A stretch of 64,000 nt of DNA, taken from positions 41,269 through 105,268 of the forward strand of contig MAAY01000023.1 in assembly GCA_002162795.1 (NCBI GenBank). Direction: 5' to 3'. Positions 19,298 to 28,142 of the stretch are shown in pieces; position 1 is the stretch's first letter; the number at the start of each line of letters is the position of its first letter. The position numbers and the translations under genes were made by a program. The stretch comes from Rhodobacterales bacterium 56_14_T64. GTDB lineage: Bacteria > Pseudomonadota > Alphaproteobacteria > Rhodobacterales > Rhodobacteraceae. The notes beneath the pieces were generated by a model. The model worked only from the letters and a program-made list of their open reading frames with translations, did not search any database and was not told the DNA's origin.

Positions 19298-20892
19298 GCA
19301 ACCACGGTCCCCATGTTTAGCTCCGGTAGTTTCGGCGCGGCGGCCAGAAGCGACCGGGTATAGGGGTGCTGAGGGTCGGAAAACACGGCTTCAGTTTCAC
19401 CTTGTTCGACAATCTCGCCCGCCTTCATCACCAGCACCCGGTCGGTAATGGTGCGCACCACGTTCAGGTCATGGCTGATGAACAGATAGGTCAGCGAATA
19501 GGCCTCGCAAAGTTCAACCAACAGATCGAGGATCTGCGCACGGACCGAAACATCCAAGGCCGAGACCGCCTCGTCGAATAGGATCAACTCGGGTCGGGTG
19601 ATCAGGGCGCGGGCAATGGCGATGCGCTGGCGTTGACCGCCCGAGAACTGGTGGATGTATTTGCGCGCATCATCAGAGGACAAGCCGACGGCGGTGAGTG
19701 TCTCGGCGATCAGGTCGCTGCGGGCAGTGCCTTTGGGCGGTTGTTCCAGCAGGTAGAATGGCTCGGTGATCAACCGATCTACTCGATGACGCGGGTTGAA
19801 GCTGCCAAAGGGGTCCTGAAACACTACCTGCATTTTGCGGCGCAGATCGGCATCTTTCGCGGTGGTGACTGGATGGCCGTCCAACAGGATTTCGCCGCCT
19901 TGTAGTGGCTCCAACCCCAATATCGCCCGTGTTAGGGTCGATTTCCCACATCCCGACTCGCCGACCAGCCCCAGCCGTTCCCCCCGGTTCAGGGTGAAAC
20001 TGACATCTTTGACTGCGCGATAATGCCCTGGGGCTCCGAATAGCGATGTCCGGGGCAGGCGGTAGTCGCGCACCGCGCTTTTGACCTGCAACAGCGGTTT
20101 TGGTGCGGGGGCAGGGGGTAGCACGACCTGATGGTTTGAGGCCGCAAACAGCATCCGGGTGTAGGGGTGCTGCATATTGGCAATCAGACCCTGTGTCGGG
20201 CCAGTTTCCACCACTTCGCCGTGCCGCATGACGACAATCTTGTCCGCCAGATCTGCCACCACCGCCAGATCATGGGTGATCATCAGAAGCCCCATGCCGT
20301 AGTCCTGTACCAGATCTTTTAGCAAAGCCAAGATCTGCGCCTGGGTAGTGACATCCAGCGCTGTGGTTGGCTCATCCGCGATTAGCAGCTTGGGGCGCAG
20401 CGCGATGGCCATGGCAATGACCACTCGTTGGCGTTGGCCGCCCGACAGCTCGTGTGGAAACCGGCTGAGCGGAAAGCGGTCGGCGGGCAGGCCGACGCGG
20501 GTCAGCGTATCCTGAGCATGTTGGCGGGCCTCGGCCGGCGGCATCGCCTTGTGGATCAGGATGGTCTCCATCACCTGATCACCGATGGTTTTGACCGGGT
20601 TCAGCGCCGTCATCGGTTCCTGAAACACCATGCCAATCGAGGCGCCGCGCAGGGCACACATCTGCGTCTCGCTCTGTTCCATCAGGTTTGTGCCGTCCAG
20701 CGTGATGGTGCCGCGGGTCTGTGCCAGATCTGGCAGTAATTGCATCACCGCCAGTGCGGTCATCGACTTACCGGATCCGCTTTCTCCGGTGACAGCGACA
20801 ATCTCGCCCGGGGCCACCGACAGTGACACGTCTTGCAGGATCGGTAAGCCAGCGATTGTCAGGGACAGGTTTCTGATGTCGAGCAGGCTCAT
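19294..20892 (-). CDS. Peptide/opine-type ABC transporter, fused double ATPase subunit
   Basis: 532 residues with two complete ABC domains of the DppD and DppF types fused in one chain. The first has Walker A GESGSGKS near residue 35, signature LSGGQRQRV and Walker B LLIADEPTTALD. The second has GESGCGKS near residue 315, FSGGQRQRI and LILFDEAVSALD. Each is followed by the oligopeptide-transporter C-terminal extension (QHPYTRMLF and QHPYTRSLL). It energises the two permeases just upstream, with ATGA overlaps on both sides. Confidence 0.95.
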   Translation of the reverse strand: MSLLDIRNLSLTIAGLPILQDVSLSVAPGEIVAVTGESGSGKSMTALAVMQLLPDLAQTRGTITLDGTNLMEQSETQMCALRGASIGMVFQEPMTALNPVKTIGDQVMETILIHKAMPPAEARQHAQDTLTRVGLPADRFPLSRFPHELSGGQRQRVVIAMAIALRPKLLIADEPTTALDVTTQAQILALLKDLVQDYGMGLLMITHDLAVVADLADKIVVMRHGEVVETGPTQGLIANMQHPYTRMLFAASNHQVVLPPAPAPKPLLQVKSAVRDYRLPRTSLFGAPGHYRAVKDVSFTLNRGERLGLVGESGCGKSTLTRAILGLEPLQGGEILLDGHPVTTAKDADLRRKMQVVFQDPFGSFNPRHRVDRLITEPFYLLEQPPKGTARSDLIAETLTAVGLSSDDARKYIHQFSGGQRQRIAIARALITRPELILFDEAVSALDVSVRAQILDLLVELCEAYSLTYLFISHDLNVVRTITDRVLVMKAGEIVEQGETEAVFSDPQHPYTRSLLAAAPKLPELNMGTVVA

Positions 20893-21704
20893 GTCCGGCC
20901 CACCCGCAGTTTAGGGTCCAGCCAGTCGCGCAATCCGTCGCCCATCAGGTTCAGGCCCAGCACGGTTAGAATGATCGCACTGCCGGGGATCAGCGCCAGA
21001 TGCGGGGCCAAGCTGACCATGGTTTGTGCATCGGCCAGCATCCGGCCCCAGCTAGGAGTGGGGGGCTGTGCGCCGAGACCAACATAGGACAGCCCAGCTT
21101 CGGCCAGAATGCCGAGGCTGAACTGAATCGTGCCCTGCACGATCAGTAGATTGGCGACATTGGGCAGGATGTGTTCGGCTGAAATTCGCGCCGCGCCTTT
21201 GCCTGAAACTCGCGCGGCGAGAATGAATTCGCGCTGCCACAGCGACAGCGCCGCGCCGCGAGTGATGCGGGCAAAGACGGGGATGTTGAAGATGCCGATG
21301 GCGATAATCGCATTGACCGCTCCGGCGCCAAAGATGGCGGTGATCAGGATGGCGATCACCAGCGAGGGGAAGGCAAACACCAGATCATTGCCGCGCATGA
21401 TCAGCTCGTCCAGCCAGCTGCCGCTGCGGGCGGCGGCGGTCAATCCCAGCGGGATACCGATGCTCATGCCGATACCAACCGCCACCAAGGCCACCGCAAT
21501 CGAGGTGCGCGCGCCCACCATCACCATCGAAAAGATGTCGCGGCCAAAGTGATCGGTGCCCAGCCAGTGGGTGCCATTGGGGGTTTGCAACTTGGCCGGA
21601 ATGTTCATTGCCGCGTGGTCAAACGGCGTCCAGACAAACGAGACCAGTGCTGCCAGTAGGACCAGCGATGACAGCGCGGTGCCGATGATCAGATTACGGC
21701 TCAT
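20889..21704 (-). CDS. ABC transporter permease, DppC type
   Basis: Inner-membrane subunit of 271 residues with an N-terminal hydrophobic segment and the OppC/DppC pattern LGTDHFGRDIFSMVMVGARTS, five further membrane segments, and the coupling helix EAA region (AARVSGKGAARISAEHILPN). It pairs with the DppB-type permease through a four-base overlap. The substrate class (peptide, opine, amine or nickel) cannot be fixed from the permease alone. Confidence 0.93.
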   Translation of the reverse strand: MSRNLIIGTALSSLVLLAALVSFVWTPFDHAAMNIPAKLQTPNGTHWLGTDHFGRDIFSMVMVGARTSIAVALVAVGIGMSIGIPLGLTAAARSGSWLDELIMRGNDLVFAFPSLVIAILITAIFGAGAVNAIIAIGIFNIPVFARITRGAALSLWQREFILAARVSGKGAARISAEHILPNVANLLIVQGTIQFSLGILAEAGLSYVGLGAQPPTPSWGRMLADAQTMVSLAPHLALIPGSAIILTVLGLNLMGDGLRDWLDPKLRVGRT

Positions 21705-22648
21705 GTCCGGCTCCTCAGGCGCGGGTCGACCAGCGCATAGGCCAAATCAACCAGGAAATTCACCGTAATCACCGCCAGCACCAGCAGCATCACCACCGAT
21801 TCAACTACGATCAGGTCGCGGGCTGAGATGGCCTGAAACACCAGACGCCCCAGCCCCGGCAGGTAGAACACCTGTTCAATGATGATGGCTCCGGCCAGCA
21901 GGAACGAGAACTGCAGGCCGATAATTGTCAGCACTGGGATCATGGCGTTGCGCAATCCATGTCGCCACAAAGCCTGACGGCGGCTTAGGCCTTTGGCTCG
22001 AGCGGTTCGCATGAAATCCTCGCCTAGAATATCCAGCAGCGCCGAGCGCATCACTCGGGCCAGAATTGCCGCTTGCGGCAGCGCCAGTGAAATCGCGGGC
22101 AGGGTCAACGAGTGCAGTCCGGCCAACAGCCCTTTGTCCCAACCGGCAAAACCGCCGGCGTTGAACCAACGCAGGTTGATGGCAAAGATCACTACCAGCA
22201 TCATTGCAAACCAGAAGTTCGGCACCGCCACGCCAAGTTGAGTCGCGCCCATCACCGCCATGTCTCCAGTTTTGCCACGACGTGCAGCGGCGTAGATGCC
22301 CGCGGGAAATGCAATCAGGGTGGAAAGTATCAGCGCATAAAGCGCCAGCGGCAGTGACACCCACAGTCGGTCGGAAATCATCCCGGCCACCGGGGTGCGA
22401 TAGGTGTAAGAGGTGCCAAAATCACCGTGCATCATGCCGGTTACCCAGCTGAGGTAGCGGCCAAATTGGGATTGATCCAACCCCAGTTCAGCACGCAGCG
22501 CAGCCACCGTATCGGGCTGCGCGTTGAGGCCCAGCATGAAGGACGCCGGATCTCCTGGTGCCACTTCGATCACAAAGAAAATCACCAACGAGGCGACGGC
22601 CAGGCTGAGGATCAGGGAGAGCAAGCGTTTTAATGTATAGCGTATCAT
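21701..22648 (-). CDS. ABC transporter permease, DppB type
   Basis: First gene of the permease/ATPase/acetyltransferase/aldehyde dehydrogenase operon. From MIRYTLKRLLSLI it is 315 residues; a GTG three codons earlier (22657) is possible, and neither start has a strong ribosome-binding site. The OppB/DppB features are present: an N-terminal membrane helix, a periplasmic APGDPASFMLG segment, and the EAA loop RTARAKGLSRRQALWRHGLRNAMIP. In most such operons the binding-protein gene stands directly upstream; here that gene is 2.1 kb away beyond the ECF41 cassette. Confidence 0.92.
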   Translation of the reverse strand: MIRYTLKRLLSLILSLAVASLVIFFVIEVAPGDPASFMLGLNAQPDTVAALRAELGLDQSQFGRYLSWVTGMMHGDFGTSYTYRTPVAGMISDRLWVSLPLALYALILSTLIAFPAGIYAAARRGKTGDMAVMGATQLGVAVPNFWFAMMLVVIFAINLRWFNAGGFAGWDKGLLAGLHSLTLPAISLALPQAAILARVMRSALLDILGEDFMRTARAKGLSRRQALWRHGLRNAMIPVLTIIGLQFSFLLAGAIIIEQVFYLPGLGRLVFQAISARDLIVVESVVMLLVLAVITVNFLVDLAYALVDPRLRSRT

Positions 22649-22850
22649 TGCTGTCACGTTAGGAGCGGGATTTGCGCAGGTCCAGAGGAGACACGGAAAA
22701 ACGTAAGGGCGTTTGCGAATAATTACCTACTTCCAATGGGATAGGGGTGATTTGTGCGAAATACGCGCCAATAGCCTGCGAAATAATCTCACTGCGGCCA
22801 GCCCTCGATGAATTTGCGCCAAATTCCAGCAGAAAATAATTGCCCTGCGT

Positions 22851-22877
22851 TGTCACAGAACCGGGCAGCCGTTCGTC
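22851..22877 (+). promoter_or_regulatory. ECF41-type sigma promoter, TGTCACA-N16-CGTC
   Basis: TGTCACA at 22851-22857 and CGTC at 22874-22877 are separated by exactly 16 bases. This equals the promoter motif reported for ECF41 sigma factors as I recall it. It stands 24 bp upstream of a three-gene unit whose last gene encodes an ECF41-like sigma factor, so the cassette is probably autoregulated. An AGAGGAG ribosome-binding site lies between the promoter and the first ATG. Confidence 0.88.
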
Positions 22878-22901
22878 TAAGGGGCAAAGAGGAGATATCT
22901 G

Positions 22902-23288
22902 ATGTGGCGAAATGTATTGCTGGTGATTGGGACTTATTACTTTGGTTTAGGAGCGCTGATGTGGGTGACACCCTTGCTCTGGTATGAATTGACGCCGGGG
23001 GTGGCAATGATGGGGCCATTCAATCTGCATTTTGTACGTGATATTGCTCTGATCTTTCTGCTGTCAGGCGTTGGGCTGGCTTGGGGTGCGTTGCAGCGGG
23101 ATCGCACTGCCTGTGTCATGGGCGCGGCTTGGCCTGCGCTGCATGCCCTGTTTCACCTGTGGATCTGGGGCGCGCGCGGTGCCCCCGTCGATCTGGTGGC
23201 AGTGAGCAATTTGCTAGGTATCCAACTGCCGGTCTGGCTGGCGCTGGTGGCGCTTAAACTTCAAATCAAACAGGAGAAACGCCAATGA
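22902..23288 (+). CDS. Small four-helix membrane protein of the ECF41 cassette
   Basis: 128 residues with four predicted membrane helices (about 4-24, 38-58, 70-92, 96-118), no cysteines and a basic C-terminus (KLQIKQEKRQ). I do not recognise the family with certainty; it resembles small DoxX-like or conserved inner-membrane proteins. It is the first gene after the ECF41-type promoter and overlaps the CGPC protein gene by ATGA. A role in sensing or in the reaction handled by the cassette is an inference. Confidence 0.75.
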   Translation: MWRNVLLVIGTYYFGLGALMWVTPLLWYELTPGVAMMGPFNLHFVRDIALIFLLSGVGLAWGALQRDRTACVMGAAWPALHALFHLWIWGARGAPVDLVAVSNLLGIQLPVWLALVALKLQIKQEKRQ

Positions 23289-23827
23289 TCCGCTGGATAT
23301 TGCAACATGGTGCCCGCGCCTTTGGGCGGAAATATCAGTATGATGTGTCCTATTTGCTGGATGTCATCGAGGTGTCGCGGTCGGCGGGTGTGCGGTTGGC
23401 GTTGTTCCCAACACTGGTTGGCTACCGTGGTCCGCAAGGCGCCCAAGAGGTCGTTGCAGGTGCTACACTGGCGTCGACGATGGATGGCGACTGCGGTCCC
23501 TGTGCGCAGTTGGTGATCGACATGTCGATTGAATCCGGGGTGTCGTCGGACATGTTGCAAGCCTGCCTTGAAGGTCGCCGTAAGGTCGCTGGGGATGTCG
23601 GCTTGGGATATGACTTTGCTGTTGCGGCAATCGCGGATGATATTGACGTGGACAGACTGGCCAACGAGATCACGGACAGGTTTGGCCGACAAGCTTTGAC
23701 CGCTGCAGCTTTTGCTTCAGCTTCGGGGCGGTTTTATCCCGTGTTCAAACGGGCACTAGGGCATGGCGCGACCTGCAGCCGTTTGCGATTCGGCGGGCAA
23801 GAGGAACTGGTAATAGATGAACAGTAA
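23285..23827 (+). CDS. AhpD-like / carboxymuconolactone decarboxylase family protein
   Basis: 180 residues, helical, with the redox motif CGPC in MDGDCGPCAQLVIDMSIESG (about residues 72-79), as expected for AhpD-like peroxidase or carboxymuconolactone decarboxylase (CMD) proteins. Such genes are a hallmark partner of ECF41 sigma factors, which are commonly linked to CMD, oxidoreductase or epimerase genes. It overlaps both neighbours (4 bp upstream, 11 bp downstream). A peroxide- or disulphide-reducing role is probable; the substrate is unknown. Confidence 0.8.
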   Translation: MIRWILQHGARAFGRKYQYDVSYLLDVIEVSRSAGVRLALFPTLVGYRGPQGAQEVVAGATLASTMDGDCGPCAQLVIDMSIESGVSSDMLQACLEGRRKVAGDVGLGYDFAVAAIADDIDVDRLANEITDRFGRQALTAAAFASASGRFYPVFKRALGHGATCSRLRFGGQEELVIDEQ

Positions 23828-24695
23828 TGAAGCTGCGATTGTTTTCGAAAGCCATAGACCGCGCCTGATTTCGATCTGTTACCGGATGTTAGGGGAGCGT
23901 GCCGCCTCTGAGGACGTGGTGCAGGATACCTGGTTGCGCTGGGCCAAAACGGATCAAGTTGCGGTGAACAATCCCGAGGCCTGGTTAACCCGCGTCGCCA
24001 CGCGCATTGCTATTGATGCTTTGCGCGCGGCGCAGCGGCAGCGGGAAACTTATGTTGGCACTTGGTTGCCTGAGCCTCTGATCGGTTCGGACAATAACGC
24101 TGTCGAGACCGACTACATTCAGGCGCAAGAATGTGGTTTGGCATTGCTCTGGGCGATGGAGCGTCTGGATGCCTCTGAGCGTGCCGCCTTTATTCTGCGC
24201 GAGGCGTTTGATGCAGAATACGCCGAGTTGGCCCGCATCCTGAGTAAATCCGAGGCGGCTTGCAGGCAGATGGTTAGTCGCGCCCGCAAGCGGGTGCAAA
24301 GTAGCGGACCGAGGTTTGATGTTTCAGACGCGCAGATTACAGGGCTGATCACCGACTTCTTTGCAGTGGCCGCCAGCGGGGACTTTGATGCCGCTGTCAA
24401 AATGCTGGCCAATGATGCAGTGGCCTTAAGCGATGGTGGACCAACTGTACGTGCCGTGCGCAGGCCGCTGTACGGACCCGAAGAAATTGTTGGGGTCATG
24501 ATGGCAATTCTGGGCAAATATATAGGGCAACCGGGCTGGCGGGTCGAGCCATGCATTGCCAATGGATTACCAGCCTTGATGCAAAAGGTGGGGAGCAGGG
24601 TCGAGACCATTGTCACTGTGGTACCGGACGCACAGGGGCGGATTGCCTGGATGTATTCCATGCGGGCTCCGGAAAAAATGCTGCATCTCAACTGA
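23817..24695 (+). CDS. ECF41-family RNA polymerase sigma factor with SnoaL-like C-terminal domain
   Basis: 292 residues, longer than ordinary ECF factors. Sigma region 2 (about 8-70) includes RMLGERAASEDVVQDTWLRW. The linker carries WLPEPL, a conserved ECF41 signature, followed by region 4 (LDASERAAFILREAFDAEYAELARIL). A SnoaL/NTF2-like C-terminal domain of about 110 residues carries DGGP, close to the DGGG motif, and NGLPALM. In this group the extension replaces an anti-sigma factor. No anti-sigma gene is present. It is preceded by its likely CMD-family target and by an ECF41 promoter. Confidence 0.93.
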   Translation: MNSNEAAIVFESHRPRLISICYRMLGERAASEDVVQDTWLRWAKTDQVAVNNPEAWLTRVATRIAIDALRAAQRQRETYVGTWLPEPLIGSDNNAVETDYIQAQECGLALLWAMERLDASERAAFILREAFDAEYAELARILSKSEAACRQMVSRARKRVQSSGPRFDVSDAQITGLITDFFAVAASGDFDAAVKMLANDAVALSDGGPTVRAVRRPLYGPEEIVGVMMAILGKYIGQPGWRVEPCIANGLPALMQKVGSRVETIVTVVPDAQGRIAWMYSMRAPEKMLHLN

Positions 24696-24721
24696 AAAAG
24701 GCCCCGTTGCCGGGGCCTTTT
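24696..24721. terminator. Bidirectional terminator between sigma gene and binding-protein gene
   Basis: Perfect 11-bp stem AAAAGGCCCCG / CGGGGCCTTTT with loop TTGC. It starts at the first base after the sigma-factor stop codon and lies 18 bp from the convergent binding-protein stop. Confidence 0.93.
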
Positions 24722-24738
24722 CTTTTGCGGTGGCGAGG

Positions 24739-26217
24739 TTACTCGGCCCAGCTAACCGCGGTTAGGTCGGTAGCCTGCGTCGGCGCGTTGGTCCAGAGAC
24801 CCTGAACGTCGGCCTTGGCGACGCTCAATTGTGCAAGCTGGAACAAATACCCGTTAACGTAGTCGTCAGAGAGGATGGTTTGAGCCTGTTGCATCAACTC
24901 GACCCGCTTGGCTGGATCGGTGGTGGCGTTCAGCCCGGTCATCAGCTCTTGGAAGCCCTTGTTGTCATACTGGAAATAGTAATCGGGGCGGGCATAAATG
25001 TTGATGTCCATTGGCTCGGTGTGGCTGACAATGGTCAGGCCAAAATCCTTGCCGCGGAACACGGTTTCCAGCCACTGGGCCCATTCCACATTGGTGATCT
25101 CGGCCTTGATGCCGACAGCAGCCAACTGAGCCGCGATGATCTCGCCACCACGACGCGCATAGGAGGGCGGCGGCAGGTGCAAAGTGGTTTCAAACCCATC
25201 CGGGTAGCCTGCTTCGGCCAGCAGTGCCTTAGCTTTTTCCGGATCAAAGGCAGATTTTCCGGTCAAGTCGACATAAGCCGGGTTGTGCGGCGCAAAGTGA
25301 CTGCCGATCGGAGTGCCGTAGCCAAACATTGCACCGTCGATGATCGCCTGACGGTCAATCGCATGGGCCACCGCCTGGCGCACTCGGACATCGTCAAACG
25401 GCGGTTGTTTGTTGTTGGTCGACAGGATGGTTTCACCCTCGGTCGATCCAACCAGAACTTGGAACCGTGGATCAGCCTCGAACTGTGGCAGATTTTCAGG
25501 CGCCGGAAAGCCGATGAAAGCATCCACGTCTTCAGCCATCACGGCAGCAAAGGCGGCGGTGGGGTCGCTGATGAATTTGAATGTGGCGCTGTTCAGGATC
25601 GCTGGGGTGCCCCAGTAATCGGCGTTCTTCTCAAGCTCAATCTTGTCGCCCTGAACCCAGTTGGCAAACTTGAACGCACCGGTTCCGATGGGAGTGGTCT
25701 TGATGTCGTCGATGCTCTCGGGTGCGACGATCACTGCATCACCCCAGGCCATATTGAACAGGAAATTGCCATTTGGCTCAGCCAGAGTGATCTGTACAGT
25801 CTGCGGGTCAACAACGGTGACATCGGTGATGCCAGCAAATAGCGCCTTTTGGGCGTTGGTGCTGTCCTCGTCGCGGGCGCGGTTGAGGCTGAATTTCACA
25901 TCCTCGGCGTCCATTGCGGTGCCGTCGTGGAACATAACATCTGAATGCAGTTTGAAGGTGTAGGTCAGCCCGTCGTCGGAAATTTCCCAGCTCTCGGCCA
26001 GGCCGGGCACCACTGCGCCATCCCCCATGAACCGGGTCAGACCCTCAAACACATTCGAGTACAATACCGAATCGATGGCACCGGCAGCAGCACTGGTTGG
26101 GTCAAGATGCGGTGGCTCTAGCTGCATGGCGACAATTATAGAATCCTTGGCCATGGCAGCACCTGCGGTCAGCGCTAGTGCTGAACTTGCCGCAAGTACT
26201 AATGATTTAAATGACAT
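24739..26217 (-). CDS. Periplasmic solute-binding protein, family 5 (peptide/opine ABC transporter)
   Basis: 492 residues from the start MSFKSLVLAASSALALTAGA, which gives a clean Sec signal peptide cleaved after AMA; GGGAGA precedes the ATG. The open frame upstream of this start is not coding. The SBP_bac_5 hallmarks are visible: LEPPHLDPTSAAAGAIDSVLYSNVFEGL, YTFKLHSDVMFHDGTAMDAEDVKFSL, and VRQAVAHAIDRQAIIDG. It probably feeds the permeases at 20889-22648 despite the intervening ECF41 cassette; there is no second permease set in the window. Confidence 0.93.
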   Translation of the reverse strand: MSFKSLVLAASSALALTAGAAMAKDSIIVAMQLEPPHLDPTSAAAGAIDSVLYSNVFEGLTRFMGDGAVVPGLAESWEISDDGLTYTFKLHSDVMFHDGTAMDAEDVKFSLNRARDEDSTNAQKALFAGITDVTVVDPQTVQITLAEPNGNFLFNMAWGDAVIVAPESIDDIKTTPIGTGAFKFANWVQGDKIELEKNADYWGTPAILNSATFKFISDPTAAFAAVMAEDVDAFIGFPAPENLPQFEADPRFQVLVGSTEGETILSTNNKQPPFDDVRVRQAVAHAIDRQAIIDGAMFGYGTPIGSHFAPHNPAYVDLTGKSAFDPEKAKALLAEAGYPDGFETTLHLPPPSYARRGGEIIAAQLAAVGIKAEITNVEWAQWLETVFRGKDFGLTIVSHTEPMDINIYARPDYYFQYDNKGFQELMTGLNATTDPAKRVELMQQAQTILSDDYVNGYLFQLAQLSVAKADVQGLWTNAPTQATDLTAVSWAE

Positions 26218-26382
26218 AATAAATCTCCCCGTCTGGTTGTCTGCGCCTAAATCGGCTGACGCTTTAACAAGAGTGTTCCCGCTTTGCGTTACGTAATCAA
26301 GGCCGTGGAGACATTTCGCGCACTGGAAGCACGCGGCGTAAATTGCTAGTCGTGCGCAACGCGAACAAACAGCAGGACCATC

Positions 26383-27222
26383 ATGAGCTCCACTGCCAAA
26401 AAGACCGCCCTCAGTGCCGAGGACATTCGCGCCTGCAAGGGTAAAACTCCGATTGTCAGCCTGACCGCCTACACTACGCCAATGGCGCGGTTGATGGATG
26501 CACATTGTGATTTTGTGCTGGTTGGCGACAGCGTTGGCATGGTGCTGCATGGGCTGCCTTCGACGCTTGGCGTGACGATGGAAATGATGATCCTGCACGG
26601 TCAGGCGGTGGCACGCGGGCTGGAACGCGCGATGATGGTCATCGACATGCCGTTTGGCTCTTACGAGGAAAGCCCGCAACAGGCGTTTCGCAACGCGGCC
26701 CGATTGATGGCCGAGACTGGCGCCGCTGCAGTCAAATTGGAGGGCGGTGTGGAAATGGTCGAAACCATCCGGTTTTTGGTCGCGCGTGGTATTCCAGTGA
26801 TGGCGCACATCGGACTGACACCGCAGTCGGTCAACACGCTGGGTGGCTACAAGGTGCAGGGCAGGGACGAGCAGGGTGACTTGGTGCTGGCAGATGCCCG
26901 TGCGGTGGCCGATGCTGGTGCGTTCTCAGTGGTGCTGGAGAAAGTGCCGCAAAATCTGGCGGACCAGATTACCGCAGACATCGCGATTCCCACCATCGGT
27001 ATTGGCGCTTCGGCTGGGTGTGACGGCCAGATATTAGTGGTCGATGACATGTTGGGCTTTTTTACCGCCTTCAAGGCCAAATTTGTAAAACGGTATGCTG
27101 ATCTTGGCGACAGTGCCGAGACCGCCATCGCAACTTATGCAGCAGAGGTCCGGGCGCGGAAATTCCCTGCGGCTGAGCATGTGTTTGCAGATCAGGCCCC
27201 TAAGAAGAGCATCCAGAAATGA
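26383..27222 (+). CDS. panB: 3-methyl-2-oxobutanoate hydroxymethyltransferase
   Basis: First committed enzyme of pantothenate synthesis: it transfers a hydroxymethyl group from 5,10-methylene-THF to alpha-ketoisovalerate. 279 residues with the TIM-barrel motifs [60 protein letters not shown] and [22 protein letters not shown]. It is divergent from the binding-protein gene and shares an ATGA overlap with panC. Confidence 0.96.
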   Translation: MSSTAKKTALSAEDIRACKGKTPIVSLTAYTTPMARLMDAHCDFVLVGDSVGMVLHGLPSTLGVTMEMMILHGQAVARGLERAMMVIDMPFGSYEESPQQAFRNAARLMAETGAAAVKLEGGVEMVETIRFLVARGIPVMAHIGLTPQSVNTLGGYKVQGRDEQGDLVLADARAVADAGAFSVVLEKVPQNLADQITADIAIPTIGIGASAGCDGQILVVDDMLGFFTAFKAKFVKRYADLGDSAETAIATYAAEVRARKFPAAEHVFADQAPKKSIQK

Positions 27223-28076
27223 CGGCTCCTATTCTGCGCCGCCTAAATGATCTGCGTGCCGAACATGGGACGTGGATTCGGGCCGGAGAAAGCGTGGCGG
27301 TGGTGCCCACTATGGGAGCTTTGCACGCTGGGCATCTTTCCCTGGTCGAAGCCGCCTGTGCAGCCTGTGATCGGGTGATCGTGACCATCTTTGTCAATCC
27401 GCGCCAGTTTAACAACGCGGCTGATCTGGCCAACTACCCCCGCACCGAACATGAGGACGCCATAAAGCTCGCTGGGCTTGACGTGGACGTTATCTATGTT
27501 CCCGATGGCGATCAAATCTATCCCGATGGATATGCCACAAACGTCTCGGTTTCTGGTGTTGCTGACGTGCTGGATGGCGAATTCCGCCATGGCCATTTTG
27601 ATGGGGTCGCCACCGTGGTGGCCAAACTGTTTCTGCAAACAGGGGCGCAAAAGGCCTATTTTGGGCAGAAGGATTTCCAGCAGTTGATGGTCGTCAAACG
27701 CATGGCACGGGATCTGGATATCCCGATCGAGGTGATTGGCTGTGCAACTGTGCGCGAGGCCTCTGGCCTTGCCATGTCGTCGCGCAATTTGCGGCTCTCG
27801 CCTGAGGGGCTGGAGCGTGCCGCCAAGCTGTACCCGGTCATGCAACAGGTCGCTGCCCGGTTGGTTGGCGGAGAAAGCTTCGCACCACTGGCGGATGAAG
27901 CACGTATCAAGCTGCAGGCCGCAGGGTTCAACGACATCGAATATTTTGACCTGCGCTGCGAAGAGCACTTGCAACTGTTGGACCGGCCAACCCGTCCGGC
28001 ACGTTTGTTGGTCGCGGCATGGATGGATGGCATCCGCTTGATCGATAATATCGAAGTGGATGAACTAAAGGCTTAG
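27219..28076 (+). CDS. panC: Pantothenate synthetase (pantoate-beta-alanine ligase)
   Basis: Condenses pantoate with beta-alanine using ATP through a pantoyl-adenylate. 285 residues with the nucleotidyltransferase motifs [19 protein letters not shown] (HxGH), [34 protein letters not shown] and [12 protein letters not shown]. The start overlaps panB by four bases, so the two enzymes are made together. panD is not in the window. Confidence 0.96.
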   Translation: MTAPILRRLNDLRAEHGTWIRAGESVAVVPTMGALHAGHLSLVEAACAACDRVIVTIFVNPRQFNNAADLANYPRTEHEDAIKLAGLDVDVIYVPDGDQIYPDGYATNVSVSGVADVLDGEFRHGHFDGVATVVAKLFLQTGAQKAYFGQKDFQQLMVVKRMARDLDIPIEVIGCATVREASGLAMSSRNLRLSPEGLERAAKLYPVMQQVAARLVGGESFAPLADEARIKLQAAGFNDIEYFDLRCEEHLQLLDRPTRPARLLVAAWMDGIRLIDNIEVDELKA

Positions 28077-28142
28077 TAATCTCTGGTCGCGCGTGCGATT
28101 TTGCGGCTAGTGTCTGCATCGATACAAACTAAAGGGGCGGAC

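Noticed and set aside
24739..26808. 689-codon binding-protein frame
   Set aside because: The first 197 codons overlap the divergent panB gene and lack family likeness; the signal peptide begins at 26217.
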